Shown here: positions 53,638 to 64,000 of the stretch, one piece after another
Numbering within the stretch: position 1 is the stretch's first letter
Layout of the letters: each line of letters opens with the position of its first letter
Assembly (NCBI RefSeq): GCF_029168945.1
Contig: NC_083604.1
Span: 9,354,812 to 9,418,811 of the forward strand
Direction of reading: 5' to 3'
Length of the DNA stretch: 64,000 nucleotides
From: Cannabis sativa
Taxonomy: Eukaryota > Streptophyta > Magnoliopsida > Rosales > Cannabaceae
Position numbers and translations under genes: made by a program
The notes under the pieces: model-generated
Told to the model about the DNA's origin: nothing
Database searches by the model: none
The model's input: the letters and a program-made list of their open reading frames with translations, nothing else

Positions 53638-55061
53638 TCACCTGAATAGCTCTGGATGTTGAGTCCTCATATCTGACTCCAATTCCCAGGTGGCTTCTTC
53701 CACCTTACTGTTCCTCCAGAGCACCTTAACCAGTGCAATAGTCTTGTTCCGAAGAACTTTTTCCTTTCTATCCAAAATCTGAACAGGTTGCTCTTCATAG
53801 GATAAGTCTGGTTGTAGTTCAAGGGCTTCATAACTTAAGACATGAGTCGGGTCCGACACGTATTTCCTTAACATAAAAATGTGAAATACGTCATGAACAG
53901 CCGATAACGCTGGTGGCAAGGCTAGCCGATATGCTACCTGCCCGACTTTCTCGAGTATTTGAAATGGCCCAATGAACCTAGGGCTTAACTTACCCTTCTT
54001 CCCGAAGCGCCTAATACCCTTCATTGGTGAAACCCGCAGGAAAACATGTTCCCCTCCCTGAAATGTAACATCTCTGCGCTTCGGATCAGCATAACTTTTC
54101 TGCCTCCTTTGAGAAGCGAGCATCCGAGCCTTGATCTTATCAATAGCTTCGTTGGTCCTCTGCACTAATTCTGGACCCAAGTACTTACTTTCTTCTGTCT
54201 CGTCCCAATGAATAGGAGATCGACATTTTCTACCATATAACATCTCATAGGGAGCCATCCCTATAGTACTCTGGTAGCTATTGTTGTAGGAGAATTCAAT
54301 TAAAGGCAAGTACTTACTCCATGAACCCTCAAAGTCCATGACACAGGCTCGCAGTAGGTCTTCTAAAATCTGGATAGTTCTTTCTAACTGACCATCAATC
54401 TGAGGGTGAAAGGTTGTAATAAACTTTAACTTGGTACCCATAGCCTTCTGAAGACTCACCCAAAATTTCGATGTGAACTTTGGATCCCTATCTGACACAA
54501 TAGATTTAGGGGCTCCATGGAGACGAACTATCTCTTTCACATACAATTCAGCGTACTGATCCACTGAATAGGTAACTTTCACTGGTAGGAAGTGAGCTGA
54601 CTTTGTAAATCTGTCCACGATGACCCATACTGAATCATACATCCCCGTAGTTCTAGGCAAACCAGTTACAAGTCCATTACAATGTCCTCCCACTTCCATT
54701 CTGGAAGGACTAAAGGCTGCAATAACCCTGCCGGCCTCTGATGTTCAGCCTTAATCTGCTGGCAGGTTAAACACTTGGACACATAGTCCACCACATCTCT
54801 TTTCATTCCATACCACCAGAAGTAGGGTTTCAAATCCTGATACATCTTGGTGGTTCCCGGATGCAACGAATAATGCGTGGTGTGAGCTTCATCAAGTATT
54901 TCTTTCTTAAGCTCACCAACATTAGGAACACAAACTCGAGCTTTATATAACAACATTCCACTGCTCGAGACTGAAAAGCCTCTAGGCCGACCAGCCACTA
55001 CTTCGTCTCGAACTTTAACTAGTTCGGGATCTTCCAGTTGTGTCTTTCTGATTCTCTCCAA
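53638..55061 (-). pseudogene. Gypsy copy 2 integrase
   Basis: Two frames, 55061-54666 (zinc domain HPGTTKMYQDL...CLTCQQI) and 54699-53638 (DDE core SDRDPKFTSKFW, HPQIDGQLERTIQ; GPF-type module; chromodomain-like tail). They are separated by a 1-bp loss near 54671 compared with copy 1 (DFVTGLP becomes DL-stop). In the third DDE block Thr is replaced by Ile and Ser by Leu. Confidence 0.85.
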
Positions 55062-55070
55062 CAGATCGGA

Positions 55071-56833
55071 TTAGAGTGTTAAATTATGTAATCTCCCGAC
55101 CACGAACTCAATCCCTGCACTAACCATTTCCGAGGCTAGTTGAGGGGCTATCATAACCGTAGTACACACTTGACCGGGACCTTTTCTACTTAAAGCATCG
55201 GCCACAACATTGGCTTTCCCGGGGTGATACAGTATTTCACAATCGTAGTCTTTAACTAACTCCAACCACCTTCTCTGCCTCATATTCAGATCTTTCTGGG
55301 TGAAAAAGTATTTGAGACTTTTATGATCAGTATAAATCTCACACTTTTCACCGTAAAGATAATGTCGCCATATCTTTAAAGCAAATACTACAGCAGCAAG
55401 CTCTAAATCATGAGTTAGGTAACGCTGCTCATAATCCTTCAGTTGACGAGAGGCATAGGCTATGACTCTGTCAGCTTGCATCAGAACACATCCCAGACCC
55501 TGTCTGGATTAGAGATGGAAATTGGTCGGTTAATGTACGGGGAATGCAATCCCCGCCCCCATCCCCGCTACCTGTTTATAACCCCATCCCCGCCCCATCC
55601 CCGTCTAATAACCAACGGATTTGGGGTAGGGGAATACCCATCGGTTATGGAGAACCCATCGGGTATCCATTAAGGTAAAATGAAAAAACAAATTAATTTA
55701 AAATAATTGAAAAAAATAAGTTAAACTAATATTCTCACAAATATTTATTATGCATTCATAATTCATAGAAGATAAAAAATAAACCTACTTAAAAAAAAAG
55801 CATAATCTAATAGAAAATAAAAACTAAATATGTGTCAAAGTTTGAAAAAAAAAACAAAAAAAATTATATATATCTATATCGGGGTTGGATATGGTGCGGA
55901 TAGTATTATCCCCGCCCCCGCCCCATCCCCGCTTCGGGTATTGAAATTGTCCTCCACCACCGCCCCATTAACCACTAAGATGGGGAATCCCCACCCCATT
56001 AGGGGCGGGTCCCCGCGGTTACCCATCCCCGCGGTATAAATTTCCATCTCTAGTCTGGATGCATCACAATAAACAACGAATTTCTCTTGATCTGATGGCA
56101 AAGCTAACACCGGAGCTGTTATCAAACGTTGCTTCAACTCCTGAAAGCTTGACTCACACTTATCTGACCACACAAATCTCTGATTTTTCTTGGTCAATTC
56201 GGTTAGGGGCATAGAAAGTTTAGAAAATCCTTCGACGAAACGTCGATAATACCCTGCTAACCCGAGAAAACTTCGAACTTCCGTCACAGACTTAGGCCTC
56301 GGCCAATTCTTCACTGATTCTACCTTGTTTGGATCGACCATAATTCCATTCTTCCCAACAATATGACCCAGAAAGGACACCTCGGACAACCAGAATTCGC
56401 ACTTTTTGAACTTGGCATACAGCTTGTGATCCCTAAGTCGCTGTAACACCATTCGAAGATGATGCTCGTGCTCCTCTTCTGACTGAGAGTATACAAGAAT
56501 GTCATCGATAAACACTATAACGCAGTTATCAAGGAAATCCTTGAATACCCTATTCATGAGATCCATAAAGGCCGCAGGAGCATTAGTCAATCCGAATGAC
56601 ATTACCAGAAACTCATAGTGCCCATATCTGGTTCTAAAAGCAGTCTTCGGTATGTCCTCCTCCCGAATTCTGAGTTGATGATAACCAGACCGTAAATCAA
56701 TCTTCGAAAACACTGTCTTTCCCTGAAGCTGATCGAACAAATCATCGATCCTGGGCAACGGGTACTTGTTCTTAATCGTCAGCTTGTTTAGTTCCCGATA
56801 ATCAATACACATTCTGAGGGTACCATCTTTCTT
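55071..56833 (-). pseudogene. Gypsy copy 2 RT-RNase H, split by a hAT element
   Basis: The RT frame begins [20 protein letters not shown] near 56810, just right of the deletion junction, and keeps FIDDILVYS and the GYYRRF site with CGA intact. RNase H is broken at FVVYCDASR by the hAT insert (55510-56052) and continues at 55481 ([33 protein letters not shown]). It ends at a TAA at 55071-55073 where copy 1 has a Gln codon. Confidence 0.85.
55510..56052. mobile_element. Non-autonomous hAT element in gypsy copy 2
   Basis: 543 bp, with TAGAGATGGAAATT at the left end and its exact inverse AATTTCCATCTCTA at the right. Perfect 8-bp duplications GTCTGGAT lie at 55502-55509 and 56053-56060, hallmarks of hAT. 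The arms are rich in CCCCGCCCC / GGGGATGGGG words and the middle is AT-rich. No transposase. The empty site exists in copy 1 at about 23485. Confidence 0.9.
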
Positions 56834-57003
56834 TTCTTTTTAAGGAAATATATTTAATTTAAATCTAATATGCTTCCTAACATGCTTTCACATTCATATT
56901 TATTTACAATACTAAACAAGTACGGGCTTACTGAACCGTGAACCGAGCTTTCTCTGATGAAGATTGTACATGTCATAACAAGCTTCGGTAGACAAACTTG
57001 GCG

Positions 57004-57016
57004 GCTCTGATACCAA
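57004..57016 (-). other. Primer binding site of gypsy copy 2
   Basis: The inverse of TGGTATCAGAGCC lies four bases inside the 5' LTR edge at 57021, as in copy 1. Confidence 0.85.
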
Positions 57017-57020
57017 AATT

Positions 57021-57565
57021 GTAACGCCCTAATGCTAAGGCACGCTACAGTGCTTTTTCAATTATTGTGCAATCTTTGCTAATCAAAGAAATTTCTCGAA
57101 AAACGTGTCAAATTAAAACTTTTGCTTTAAATATTAAACTTTGCAATATAATATAATATTTACAAATTCCGGGATCCCGTTTTTAAACTTTGTAAAATTT
57201 ACTTTTCAAACTATACATTCAAAATACACAAGTTCTAGGTCGCACAGCGACTTTCAAAATACAACTCCCAGATGTCCCGAGACCGAACACTCCAGGTCGC
57301 GCCGCTTGACATGTACAATCTCAACCGAGCTCAGGTTCATTCTTGTTCAGCCTTCGCCTTTCCTTTACCTACACATGGAAGCAGAAACTGTGAGTCAACA
57401 AACTCAGTAAGAAATGCATATAACATACCATATAAATTTTCGACCTGTAAATAGGCGCCCATACACCTATTTACAGAGCTTAACAGATGAATATGAACGT
57501 TCAATACCAAGGTACAACCACTATACCACATACACATCGTACCTCATTGTACGAGTGTTGGTAGG
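57021..57565 (-). repeat. 5' LTR of gypsy copy 2, part 1
   Basis: The reverse-complement LTR resumes at TGTAACGCCC and matches 51517-52060 closely until GTGTTGGTAGG. It is then cut by the Athila-like insertion and continues at 63869-64000. It contains the conserved hairpin at 57445-57476. Confidence 0.9.
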
Positions 57566-57750
57566 TGTTAGGCTATTTTTAGCCTATGTTTTGGATCTAA
57601 TTTATGTGCGTTTTTAGCTGTGTTAGGACGGAATTACGCTTGTTTTCTATGTTTTCAGGTTCTTTGGAATAAAAGATGTCTCGGGGGCAGAAATTCAACA
57701 AAAGACGGGCTGAGCCAAGAAAACGCGAATTATGGGTTATTTTGCACATC

Positions 57751-57922
57751 TGGCCGCGGCTAGACATAGCTTGGCCGCGGCTAGATCACAAAATAACCAA
57801 AATTTGGAGGCTGCTCCAGTAGCCGCGGCGAGGTTGTATATGGCCGCGGCTAAAAGCTCCTTACAGAACAGCCTATTTTTTCCACTCATCTGGCCGCGGC
57901 GAGAGTGTATATGGCCGCGGCG
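57751..57922. repeat. Three CCGCGG pairs, each spaced 21 bp, in the LTR
   Basis: CCGCGG starts at 57754, 57775; 57823, 57844; 57894, 57915. Within each pair the distance is exactly 21 bp. The core is TGGCCGCGGC followed by TAGA or GAGA in most copies. The array repeats in the 3' LTR at 62795, 62816; 62864, 62885; 62939, 62960. It lies 50-220 bp upstream of the TATA box, a plausible enhancer or repressor-binding region. Confidence 0.85.
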
Positions 57923-57974
57923 AGATTCCGTACGGACCAGGGGCATTTTCGTCCATCGAACCCTAAATTTTAGT

Positions 57975-57982
57975 TATAAATA
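57975..57982 (+). promoter_or_regulatory. TATA box of the Athila-like LTR
   Basis: TATAAATA preceded by AT-rich and followed by moderately GC-rich leader sequence. Transcription would start near 58005-58015, setting the U3/R border. Confidence 0.6.
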
Positions 57983-58827
57983 GAAAACTGCGATTGGAAG
58001 TCAAGGAGAGCGATCAGAAACCCTAAAATACAGCTGAGAGCGGCAGGAAGAGCACAGAGATTGAAGTGAAGATCCAGAATTCATCCACCAACAGTTCTTT
58101 TCTTTATTCCTCTTTAATTTATTTATGTTGAATATTGCTATAGGAATGGTTATGGATTTGTTTCTGAACTAAATTTCCCATTTAGGGAGGATGATGATTG
58201 TTGTTTAATGTTTTGCCTAGTTAATGTTTAATTACCATTCCTCAATTCTTGTGTGTGAAATTATCTTAGTTTGTTCTTAATTTCATGTTTAAGATTGATC
58301 ACCTTGTGCATGCTCTATGATCTCAATTCGAAATCTGAAAAGTGAGAATTGAGAATGCTAAAATTAAGATAATCAATGTTCTATGTGAAACGAAAGTATT
58401 TGCATGACTTGTGTGACGAGTAGATTATTACTTAATGCTGATTTCATGTTAGTTTAATTAAGGAATTAATTAGATAACATGTGATTTAGAATCTAGAAGA
58501 TCTGAAAGGAGCTAGGTTATTTCATAATCTGTCATTCACTCCAAGAATAGGATAGTAATTAATCATTAACGATTTGGGTAAACAACAACAGGATTCTCCT
58601 CTCTATTATCTCATCTTGCTCAACTTTCAATTGTGTTATTAAGTTTTCTGAATTTCTTTCATATTTTACTGTTTTTAAATCATAATTGCTTTCGATTTGC
58701 CGAATAGAATCATAAGTATAATTTAGTGGTACTTAATCCAATTCCCTGTGGGATCGACCTCACCTGTGTGAGATTTACTACTTGATTGCGTATACTTGCG
58801 TAGCGTTTATAATTATTGCAACAAGTT

Positions 58828-58845
58828 TTTGGCGTCGTTGCCGGG
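58828..58845 (+). other. Primer binding site, tRNA-Asp-like
   Basis: TGGCGTCGTTGCCGGGGA begins five bases after the LTR. It differs at one base from the TGGCGCCGTTGCCGGGGA site widespread in plant LTR elements including the Athila group. Confidence 0.7.
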
Positions 58846-59007
58846 GAATTGTTAAAGATTAATATTACATAAAAATTATACTAACTTCTACTTTGGTATA
58901 TTTTCTCTTGCTGATTTTTCTAACCTTTTTCTTGCAATAATTTTTTTTGATCTATTTCAGGAATCCTAAGTGCATGCGCCGTCAAGGACAAACAGTCATA
59001 TTACCAG

Positions 59008-60459
59008 TTGATCCTGAAATCGAGAAAACTTGCAGGAGGAATCGAAAGAACAAGAGGCAAGAAAGAGTTTCAAAGAATCGCCGAAACATCAGAAATCATG
59101 GCTGCCAATGTGAACAATAATGCTGGAAACAATGGGGGTAATAACGGTAATAATGGAGGTGCCGTGGAAGATCAAGCTAATGGCCGTAGCTTGAGAGATT
59201 ACATTCTCCCTACTCTGATGGGAGTGCAGTCATGTATCAGGCCACCGGCAGTGGATGCAAACAATTTCGAGATTAAGCCTGCCATCCTTCAAATGGTGCA
59301 GTCTTCAGTTCAGTTTGGTGGACTCCCTTCTGAAGACCCCAATCTGCATCTCTCGAACTTCATGGAGTTATGTCAGACCTTCAAAGTCAATGAAGTTAGT
59401 GATGACGCCATCCGTTTGAGACTGTTTCCATTCTCACTGAGAGAGCGAGCCAAGAGTTGGTTGATCTCCTTGCCACCAAATTCTATAGCAACATGGACAG
59501 ACTTAGCAACAAAATTTCTGTCTAAATTCTTCCCTCCAGCAAAGTCTGCAAAGCTGCGAGGAGAGATAAACAACTTCTGTCAGCAAGATAATGAATCTCT
59601 CCATGAGGCTTGGGAGAGGTTTAAAGATCTAATCAGAAAATGCCCTCATCATGGCATAGAAAAGTGGATGCTGGTTCACAATTTCTACAACGGGTTGGTT
59701 GGTAACACTAGAACTCTGATAGATGCAGCAGCTGGTGGAGCTTTTATGAGAAAGAGTGCTAATGAGGCTTACGATCTATTGGAGGAGATGGCTCTAAATA
59801 ATCAGCAGTGGCCAACTGAAAGGAGTCAAACTAAGAAAGTAGCTGGTGTGCTAGAGGTTGATGCCATCACAAAATTGACAGCTCAAGTTGAGGCCTTGAC
59901 AAAGCTGATTGCAGGGCAAGCTAAACAACCCCAAGTTATTTGTGAGATATGTGGAGGCAACCATCACTTTTCAGAGTGTCAGGCAGATGTGGATAATTTG
60001 CCAATGGACCAAGCAAAAGCCATTGGGAACTACTCCCAAAATAATAATTATGGGCACAACCAACAGGAGTTCTACCAGCAGAGAAATCAGCCCCAACAAA
60101 ACCAACAACAAAGTCCTAGTGGAGGCTCCAATATCCAAGCTGATTTATTGCTCCAATTCATGATGGAGACTAGAGCCTCTATTAAAACTCTAGAAACTCA
60201 AATGGAACAATTGTCTACTCAAGTGGCAAACCAAGCTCAAGGAAATTCACCTAGCACTAGTGAGGCAAAAGGAAAAGAGCAATGTAAAGCAATTTCCTTG
60301 AGGAGTGGAAAGAGTTATGAAGGACCTAGTGGCAAGCAACCAGTTGAAGATGGGGTTCAGGATCAACAGTACGTACACCGGCACCAAAGGAAAAGAAGGC
60401 TACTGATAGCCCTGCACCACCACAACAGTCTCCACCAATCAGTATTGATCATCATGTGA
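59008..60459 (+). CDS. Athila-like gag
   Basis: A 483-residue frame. The first ATG is at 59008; an alternative start at 59098 begins [14 protein letters not shown] and may be the real one. After an Asn/Gly-rich stretch comes [20 protein letters not shown], then the retrotransposon gag domain ([74 protein letters not shown]). A short zinc-knuckle-like [13 protein letters not shown] near 310 and a Gln-rich segment follow. It forms capsid particles and packages RNA. The last ~30 residues are probably off-frame: the register changes near 60365-60372, where the next frame reads [19 protein letters not shown] into the protease. Either a 1-bp mutation or a frameshift site separates them. Confidence 0.85.
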   Translation: MILKSRKLAGGIERTRGKKEFQRIAETSEIMAANVNNNAGNNGGNNGNNGGAVEDQANGRSLRDYILPTLMGVQSCIRPPAVDANNFEIKPAILQMVQSSVQFGGLPSEDPNLHLSNFMELCQTFKVNEVSDDAIRLRLFPFSLRERAKSWLISLPPNSIATWTDLATKFLSKFFPPAKSAKLRGEINNFCQQDNESLHEAWERFKDLIRKCPHHGIEKWMLVHNFYNGLVGNTRTLIDAAAGGAFMRKSANEAYDLLEEMALNNQQWPTERSQTKKVAGVLEVDAITKLTAQVEALTKLIAGQAKQPQVICEICGGNHHFSECQADVDNLPMDQAKAIGNYSQNNNYGHNQQEFYQQRNQPQQNQQQSPSGGSNIQADLLLQFMMETRASIKTLETQMEQLSTQVANQAQGNSPSTSEAKGKEQCKAISLRSGKSYEGPSGKQPVEDGVQDQQYVHRHQRKRRLLIALHHHNSLHQSVLIIM

Positions 60460-61343
60460 AGATACCTTATCCTCAGAGACTCCGAAAGACCAATCTAGAC
60501 AAGCAGTTTACAATATTTCTAGAGGTCTTCAAAAGACTACACATCAACATTCCTTTTGCTGAAGCCTTGGAACAAATGCCCCGTTATGTGAAGTTCATGA
60601 AGGAAATATTGTCTAAGAAGAGAAAAATGGAGGACTATGAAACAGTGGCATTAAATGAGGAGTGTAGCGCCATTTTGCAAAAGAAACTACCGCCCAAGCT
60701 TAAAGATCCGGGTAGTTTCAATATTCCATGCTCTATAGGGGGTTCAGTGGAAACTAAAGCTCTATGTGATCTGGGAGCAAGCATTAATCTAATGTCGTTG
60801 TCTGTCTTCAAAAGGCTAGGATTGGGAAAAGCAAAGCCCACAACAGTGACTCTACAACTAGCGGATCGTTCTCTAACTCATCCTCGTGGCATAATTGAAG
60901 ATGTACTGGTGAAGGTTGGTAAGTTTATCTTCCCTGCTGATTTCTTAATTCTTGATATGGAGGAAGATTCAACTATTCCCATTATTTTGGGAAGACCATT
61001 CTTGGCCACGGGTCGAGCATTAATAGATGTTCAAAAGGGGGAGTTAAAGTTGCGAGTCCAAGATGAAGAGGTCAATTTTAATGTTTTTGCCCCAACTGAC
61101 ATTCCTACCTGTTGCAAGATTGAGGTGGTGAAGGGTTCTTTTGTTAAAACTGATAAGAAGAAAGCAAAGCCTAAAGAGCGACTTCGAACGATTCAGCGTC
61201 GTTGGAAAAGATTGATGTGTGGTAGTTCTGAAGGTGAGCTTACTCTTGTGCAAAACTCTGAAATCAACACTATTGGTGGTAAATTTTCTTCATTTAGTGC
61301 GAGGGCTCTTTTGAATGCAAAGGGTGGACTTGATCCCTTCTGA
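60456..61343 (+). CDS. Athila-like aspartic protease region
   Basis: A 295-residue frame whose ATG overlaps the gag stop (ATGTGA). It starts with the conserved [10 protein letters not shown] linker and continues [24 protein letters not shown] and [14 protein letters not shown]. The retropepsin core has the active site [17 protein letters not shown] near residue 105 (Leu replaces the usual Ser/Thr in D-S/T-G, as is common in Athila) and [20 protein letters not shown] near 170. It would process gag. It ends at a TGA at 61341-61343 with no RT after it, whereas full Athila elements continue into pol. Confidence 0.85.
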   Translation: MKIPYPQRLRKTNLDKQFTIFLEVFKRLHINIPFAEALEQMPRYVKFMKEILSKKRKMEDYETVALNEECSAILQKKLPPKLKDPGSFNIPCSIGGSVETKALCDLGASINLMSLSVFKRLGLGKAKPTTVTLQLADRSLTHPRGIIEDVLVKVGKFIFPADFLILDMEEDSTIPIILGRPFLATGRALIDVQKGELKLRVQDEEVNFNVFAPTDIPTCCKIEVVKGSFVKTDKKKAKPKERLRTIQRRWKRLMCGSSEGELTLVQNSEINTIGGKFSSFSARALLNAKGGLDPF

Positions 61344-62606
61344 TGGGGCTCAGGTAAGTTTCTCTCACCCTGGTTTATTTTCATACATTGGGGACAATGT
61401 GCATTTTAGTTTGGGGGGGAGACTTAAATTTTTCAGTTTATTTGTTTTAGTTTAGTTTGTTTTAGTTTTTTTAGTCTTGTGTGATAGCTAAATTGAAAGA
61501 TTGATTGAATTGTTGTTATTCACTTGTGTAATGGATTAAAACATAACTGTGTGCTTGACTTGCAACTGTTTGAATTAAGATGGATGTGTGCTAGGAAGTG
61601 ATTCATGTAGATTTAAAGCATTTGTTATTCTCACATATCACCTCTGTTCTATTTGGTTCGTGGAATGATTGATTGTACATGAAATAGAATTTGTTTGACA
61701 TACTCTCTTGAAGCGAAATCCTTGATTTTTTTTTTCTGTTTGGAAAGTGATTTAGGCAAGTTTTCTTTGGAACGATTGAGCCTTTCAAGCCTACCTAGAA
61801 ATTTTCACCATAGTATACCCAAAGTTGAGCCTTAGCCTGTTTTAAAATTTTTTTTTACCACTTAAATTTTTCACCACTTAACTGAGCTGAATCCGTTATC
61901 TTAAACTCTTTTCACCCTGAACATACCTTATTATGCCATGAGCCTTGAAGCAAGTTTGGGGGGGAAATAAGTGTTGTAAGTGGAAAAATAAAGTGTAGGG
62001 GGTGAGAGATTGAGAAAAAATAATAATATTGTGTGTTGTGCCTCCGAAAAAAAAAATGTCTTCTTGAAGAAAAAAAAAAGTTAAGAAAATTATGAGGTAC
62101 ACACATAAGAAAAATTGCAATCTCTTATTTCTGTTTTTGGGATATTTGGAAAGAAAGCAAAATAAATGTCGAGGCTTTCTTGGTTAATAGTGCGTATGGT
62201 ATAGTGTAGCCTAAATGACTTCTCACCTACCCATGTACCTAAGCCATGCAATGTTAACCGAAAAAGTCCTATTGATTCCAAATAGAAATTTGTCAACATT
62301 AGTGGAGAGAGGTATGTCATTCAAACTTATTGATCATGTGTTAGTGGGATGTTGGAAAGTTTAGAACAGTTGTGATATTGATGGCAATTGCGATGTTTTA
62401 TGTTTGTATGAATTACTTACTTGTAAATTGCACACTCAACTTAGTTCTTAGAGTTGGCAAGTTGAAATTCTGGTTATTGATGGATTGAAGTTGTGCAGGT
62501 GGTGGTAACAATTAAATTGTTGGAAAGTTTAGCTATCATTGTCAGTTTGTTTTTAGTTTAGTCTTAGTTTACTCGGGGACGAGTAAAGAGACAGTTTGGG
62601 GGAGTT
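61344..62606. other. Non-coding 3' region of the Athila-like element
   Basis: No RT, RNase H, integrase or envelope-like frame. It contains a CATTGGGGACAATG motif at 61386-61399, two internal polypurine-tract-like sites (TTGGGGGGGAG near 61411 and TTTGGGGGGGAAA near 61956) and the terminal tract TTTGGGGGAG at 62595-62604, right before the 3' LTR. Confidence 0.75.
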
Positions 62607-63868
62607 TGTTAGGCTATTTTTAGCCTATGTTTTGGATCTAATTTATGTGCGTTTTTAGCTGTGTTAGGACGGAATTACGCTTGTTTTCTATGTTTTCAGG
62701 TTCTTTGGAATAAAAGATGTCTCGGGGGCAGAAATTCAACAAAAGACGGGCTGAGCCAAGAAAACGCGAATTATGGGTTATTTTGCACATCTGGCCGCGG
62801 CTAGACATAGCTTGGCCGCGGCTAGATCACAAAATAACCAAAATTTGGAGGCTGCTCCAGTAGCCGCGGCGAGGTTGTATATGGCCGCGGCTAAAAGCTC
62901 CTTACGTAACAAATGTACTCATTTTTTCACTCATCTGGCCGCGGCGAGAGTGTATATGGCCGCGGCGAGATTCCGTACGGACCAGGGGCATTTTCGTCCA
63001 TCGAACCCTAAATTTTAGTTATAAATAGAAAACTGCGATTGGAAGTCAAGGAGAGCGATCAGAAACCCTAAAATACAGCTGAGAGCGGCAGGAAGAGCAC
63101 AGAGATTGAAGTGAAGATCCAGAATTCATCCACCAACAGTTCTTTTCTTTATTCCTCTTTAATTTATTTATGTTGAATATTGCTATAGGAATGGTTATGG
63201 ATTTGTTTCTGAACTAAATTTCCCATTTAGGGAGGATGATGATTGTTGTTTAATGTTTTGCCTAGTTAATGTTTAATTACCATTCCTCAATTCTTGTGTG
63301 TGAAATTATCTTAGTTTGTTCTTAATTTCATGTTTAAGATTGATCACCTTGTGCATGCTCTATGATCTCAATTCGAAATCTGAAAAGTGAGAATTGAGAA
63401 TGCTAAAATTAAGATAATCAATGTTCTATGTGAAACGAAAGTATTTGCATGACTTGTGTGACGAGTAGATTATTACTTAATGCTGATTTCATGTTAGTTT
63501 AATTAAGGAATTAATTAGATAACATGTGATTTAGAATCTAGAAGATCTGAAAGGAGCTAGGTTATTTCATAATCTGTCATTCACTCCAAGAATAGGATAG
63601 TAATTAATCATTAACGATTTGGGTAAACAACAACAGGATTCTCCTCTCTATTATCTCATCTTGCTCAACTTTCAATTGTGTTATTAAGTTTTCTGAATTT
63701 CTTTCATATTTTACTGTTTTTAAATCATAATTGCCTTCGATTTGCCGAATAGAATCATAAGTATAATTTAGTGGTACTTAATCCAATTCCCTGTGGGATC
63801 GACCTCACCTGTGTGAGATTTACTACTTGATTGCGTATACTTGCGTAGCGTTTATAATTATTGCAACA
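62607..63868 (+). repeat. 3' LTR of the Athila-like element
   Basis: Near-identical to 57566-58823. The main difference is a rearranged ~15-bp patch near 62905-62925. It is followed directly by GTAGG and the resumed gypsy LTR. Confidence 0.9.
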
Positions 63869-64000
63869 GTAGGGTTTACCCCGATCACTGAGTAACACTG
63901 AGTGATGTACCACACACCTTAGCATTTTCCCATGCTTGTGTTGGTATCACTGTATCGTACTCACAATCACAATAATCACTATACCAATGCACTCTATAAC
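63869..64000 (-). repeat. 5' LTR of gypsy copy 2, part 2 (truncated by window end)
   Basis: GTAGGGTTTACCCCGATCAC onward matches 52058-52190, the same LTR position reached at 57565. This shows the Athila-like element split this LTR. The remainder of the LTR lies beyond 64000. Confidence 0.9.

Larger units (their letters stand above)
57566..58823 (+). repeat. 5' LTR of the Athila-like element
   Basis: Bounded by TG...CA. It matches 62607-63868 except for a short indel/substitution patch near 57868-57885 and isolated changes (e.g. GCTTTCG/GCCTTCG near 58688). It contains the CCGCGG array and a TATA box. The small ORF across it (57732-57983) is an Ala/Arg reading of the GGCCGCGGC repeats. Confidence 0.9.
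57566..63868 (+). mobile_element. Athila-like gag-protease element, no pol (TR-GAG-like)
   Basis: A complete 6,303-bp insertion with LTRs of 1,258 and 1,262 bp (TGTTAGGC...TTGCAACA) and a perfect 5-bp duplication GTAGG at 57561-57565 and 63869-63873. The primer site is TGGCGTCGTTGCCGGGG. The interior encodes only gag and an aspartic protease. There is no RT, RNase H or integrase between 61344 and 62606. The two LTRs are almost identical, so it moved recently and must have used enzymes from another element. Confidence 0.9.
51517..64000 (-). mobile_element. Ty3/gypsy copy 2, damaged and twice invaded
   Basis: Same family as 18393-27467, in opposite orientation. It has a 3' LTR at 51517-53600, integrase, RNase H and RT reading leftward from 56812, the primer site at 57004-57016, and the 5' LTR from 57021. 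That LTR is interrupted at 57565 by an Athila-like element and resumes at 63869, running off the window. Relative to copy 1, gag, protease and the RT N-terminus are deleted (junction at about 56840). A hAT element splits RNase H (55510-56052), and there is a nonsense codon and a 1-bp frameshift. Confidence 0.9.

Noticed and set aside
57732..57983. Ala/Arg-rich ORF in the Athila-like LTR (also 62773-63018)
   Set aside because: Arises from GGCCGCGGC repeats; the end differs between the two LTRs because of an indel.

Overview
This is a stretch of a plant nuclear genome, almost certainly a eudicot: AT-rich, gene-poor and packed with nested transposable elements. Plant-type families are recognisable throughout: CACTA/En-Spm, PIF/Harbinger, Mutator-like (MULE), hAT, Helitrons, LINEs, a Ty3/gypsy element with a tRNA-Met primer site, and an Athila-like element with an 'Asp-type' primer site. 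I see no rRNA or tRNA gene and no CRISPR array. The species cannot be named from the sequence.

Host genes. The only convincing host genes are two tandem paralogues of a caffeoyl-CoA O-methyltransferase-like (CCoAOMT-like) gene, both on the minus strand. Copy B (38071 down to 30123) can be assembled as five exons joined by GT-AG introns into an uninterrupted 238-residue frame. Its introns 3 and 4 are swollen with elements. Copy A (5658 down to 4715) shows exons 1-3. Its intron 3 is homologous to that of copy B but is cut by a CACTA element whose left end I cannot find, so exons 4-5 may lie left of position 1. A small ORF of unknown function (37338-37066) sits in intron 3 of copy B.

Layout. 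1-3423: AT-rich sequence, a minisatellite, then an internally deleted CACTA element with a GC-rich subterminal array. 3424-6330: CCoAOMT-like copy A, with a 5'-truncated LINE tail in its intron. About 6335-9775: decayed PIF/Harbinger element. About 9790-17620: MULE carrying a DUF1985/ULP1-like gene facing a MURA transposase, with arrays of a strict 11-bp TCGA-centred unit. About 17630-28440: LINE coding remnant split by a 9.1-kb gypsy element (18393-27467). 28440-40540: AT-rich sequence, a MITE and CCoAOMT-like copy B, whose introns hold two head-to-tail Helitrons and a MULE-type MITE. 40540-49370: a minus-strand Helitron, a non-autonomous CACTA element with perfect termini, and LINE fragments. 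49538-51019: a Pack-MULE with 9-bp target duplications that carries an exon of a DRG-type GTPase gene. 51517-64000: a second, minus-strand copy of the gypsy element, damaged by a gag-protease deletion, a hAT insertion in RNase H and a complete 6.3-kb Athila-like gag-protease element in its 5' LTR.

How the parts fit. The CCoAOMT-like enzyme would methylate caffeoyl-CoA-type substrates using S-adenosylmethionine. Almost everything else is selfish DNA. Many insertions are dated relative to one another by nesting and verified by target-site duplications. The most unusual structures are the 11-bp helically phased arrays in the MULE, the 21-bp-spaced CCGCGG pairs in the Athila-like LTR, and the gag-protease-only element with near-identical LTRs.
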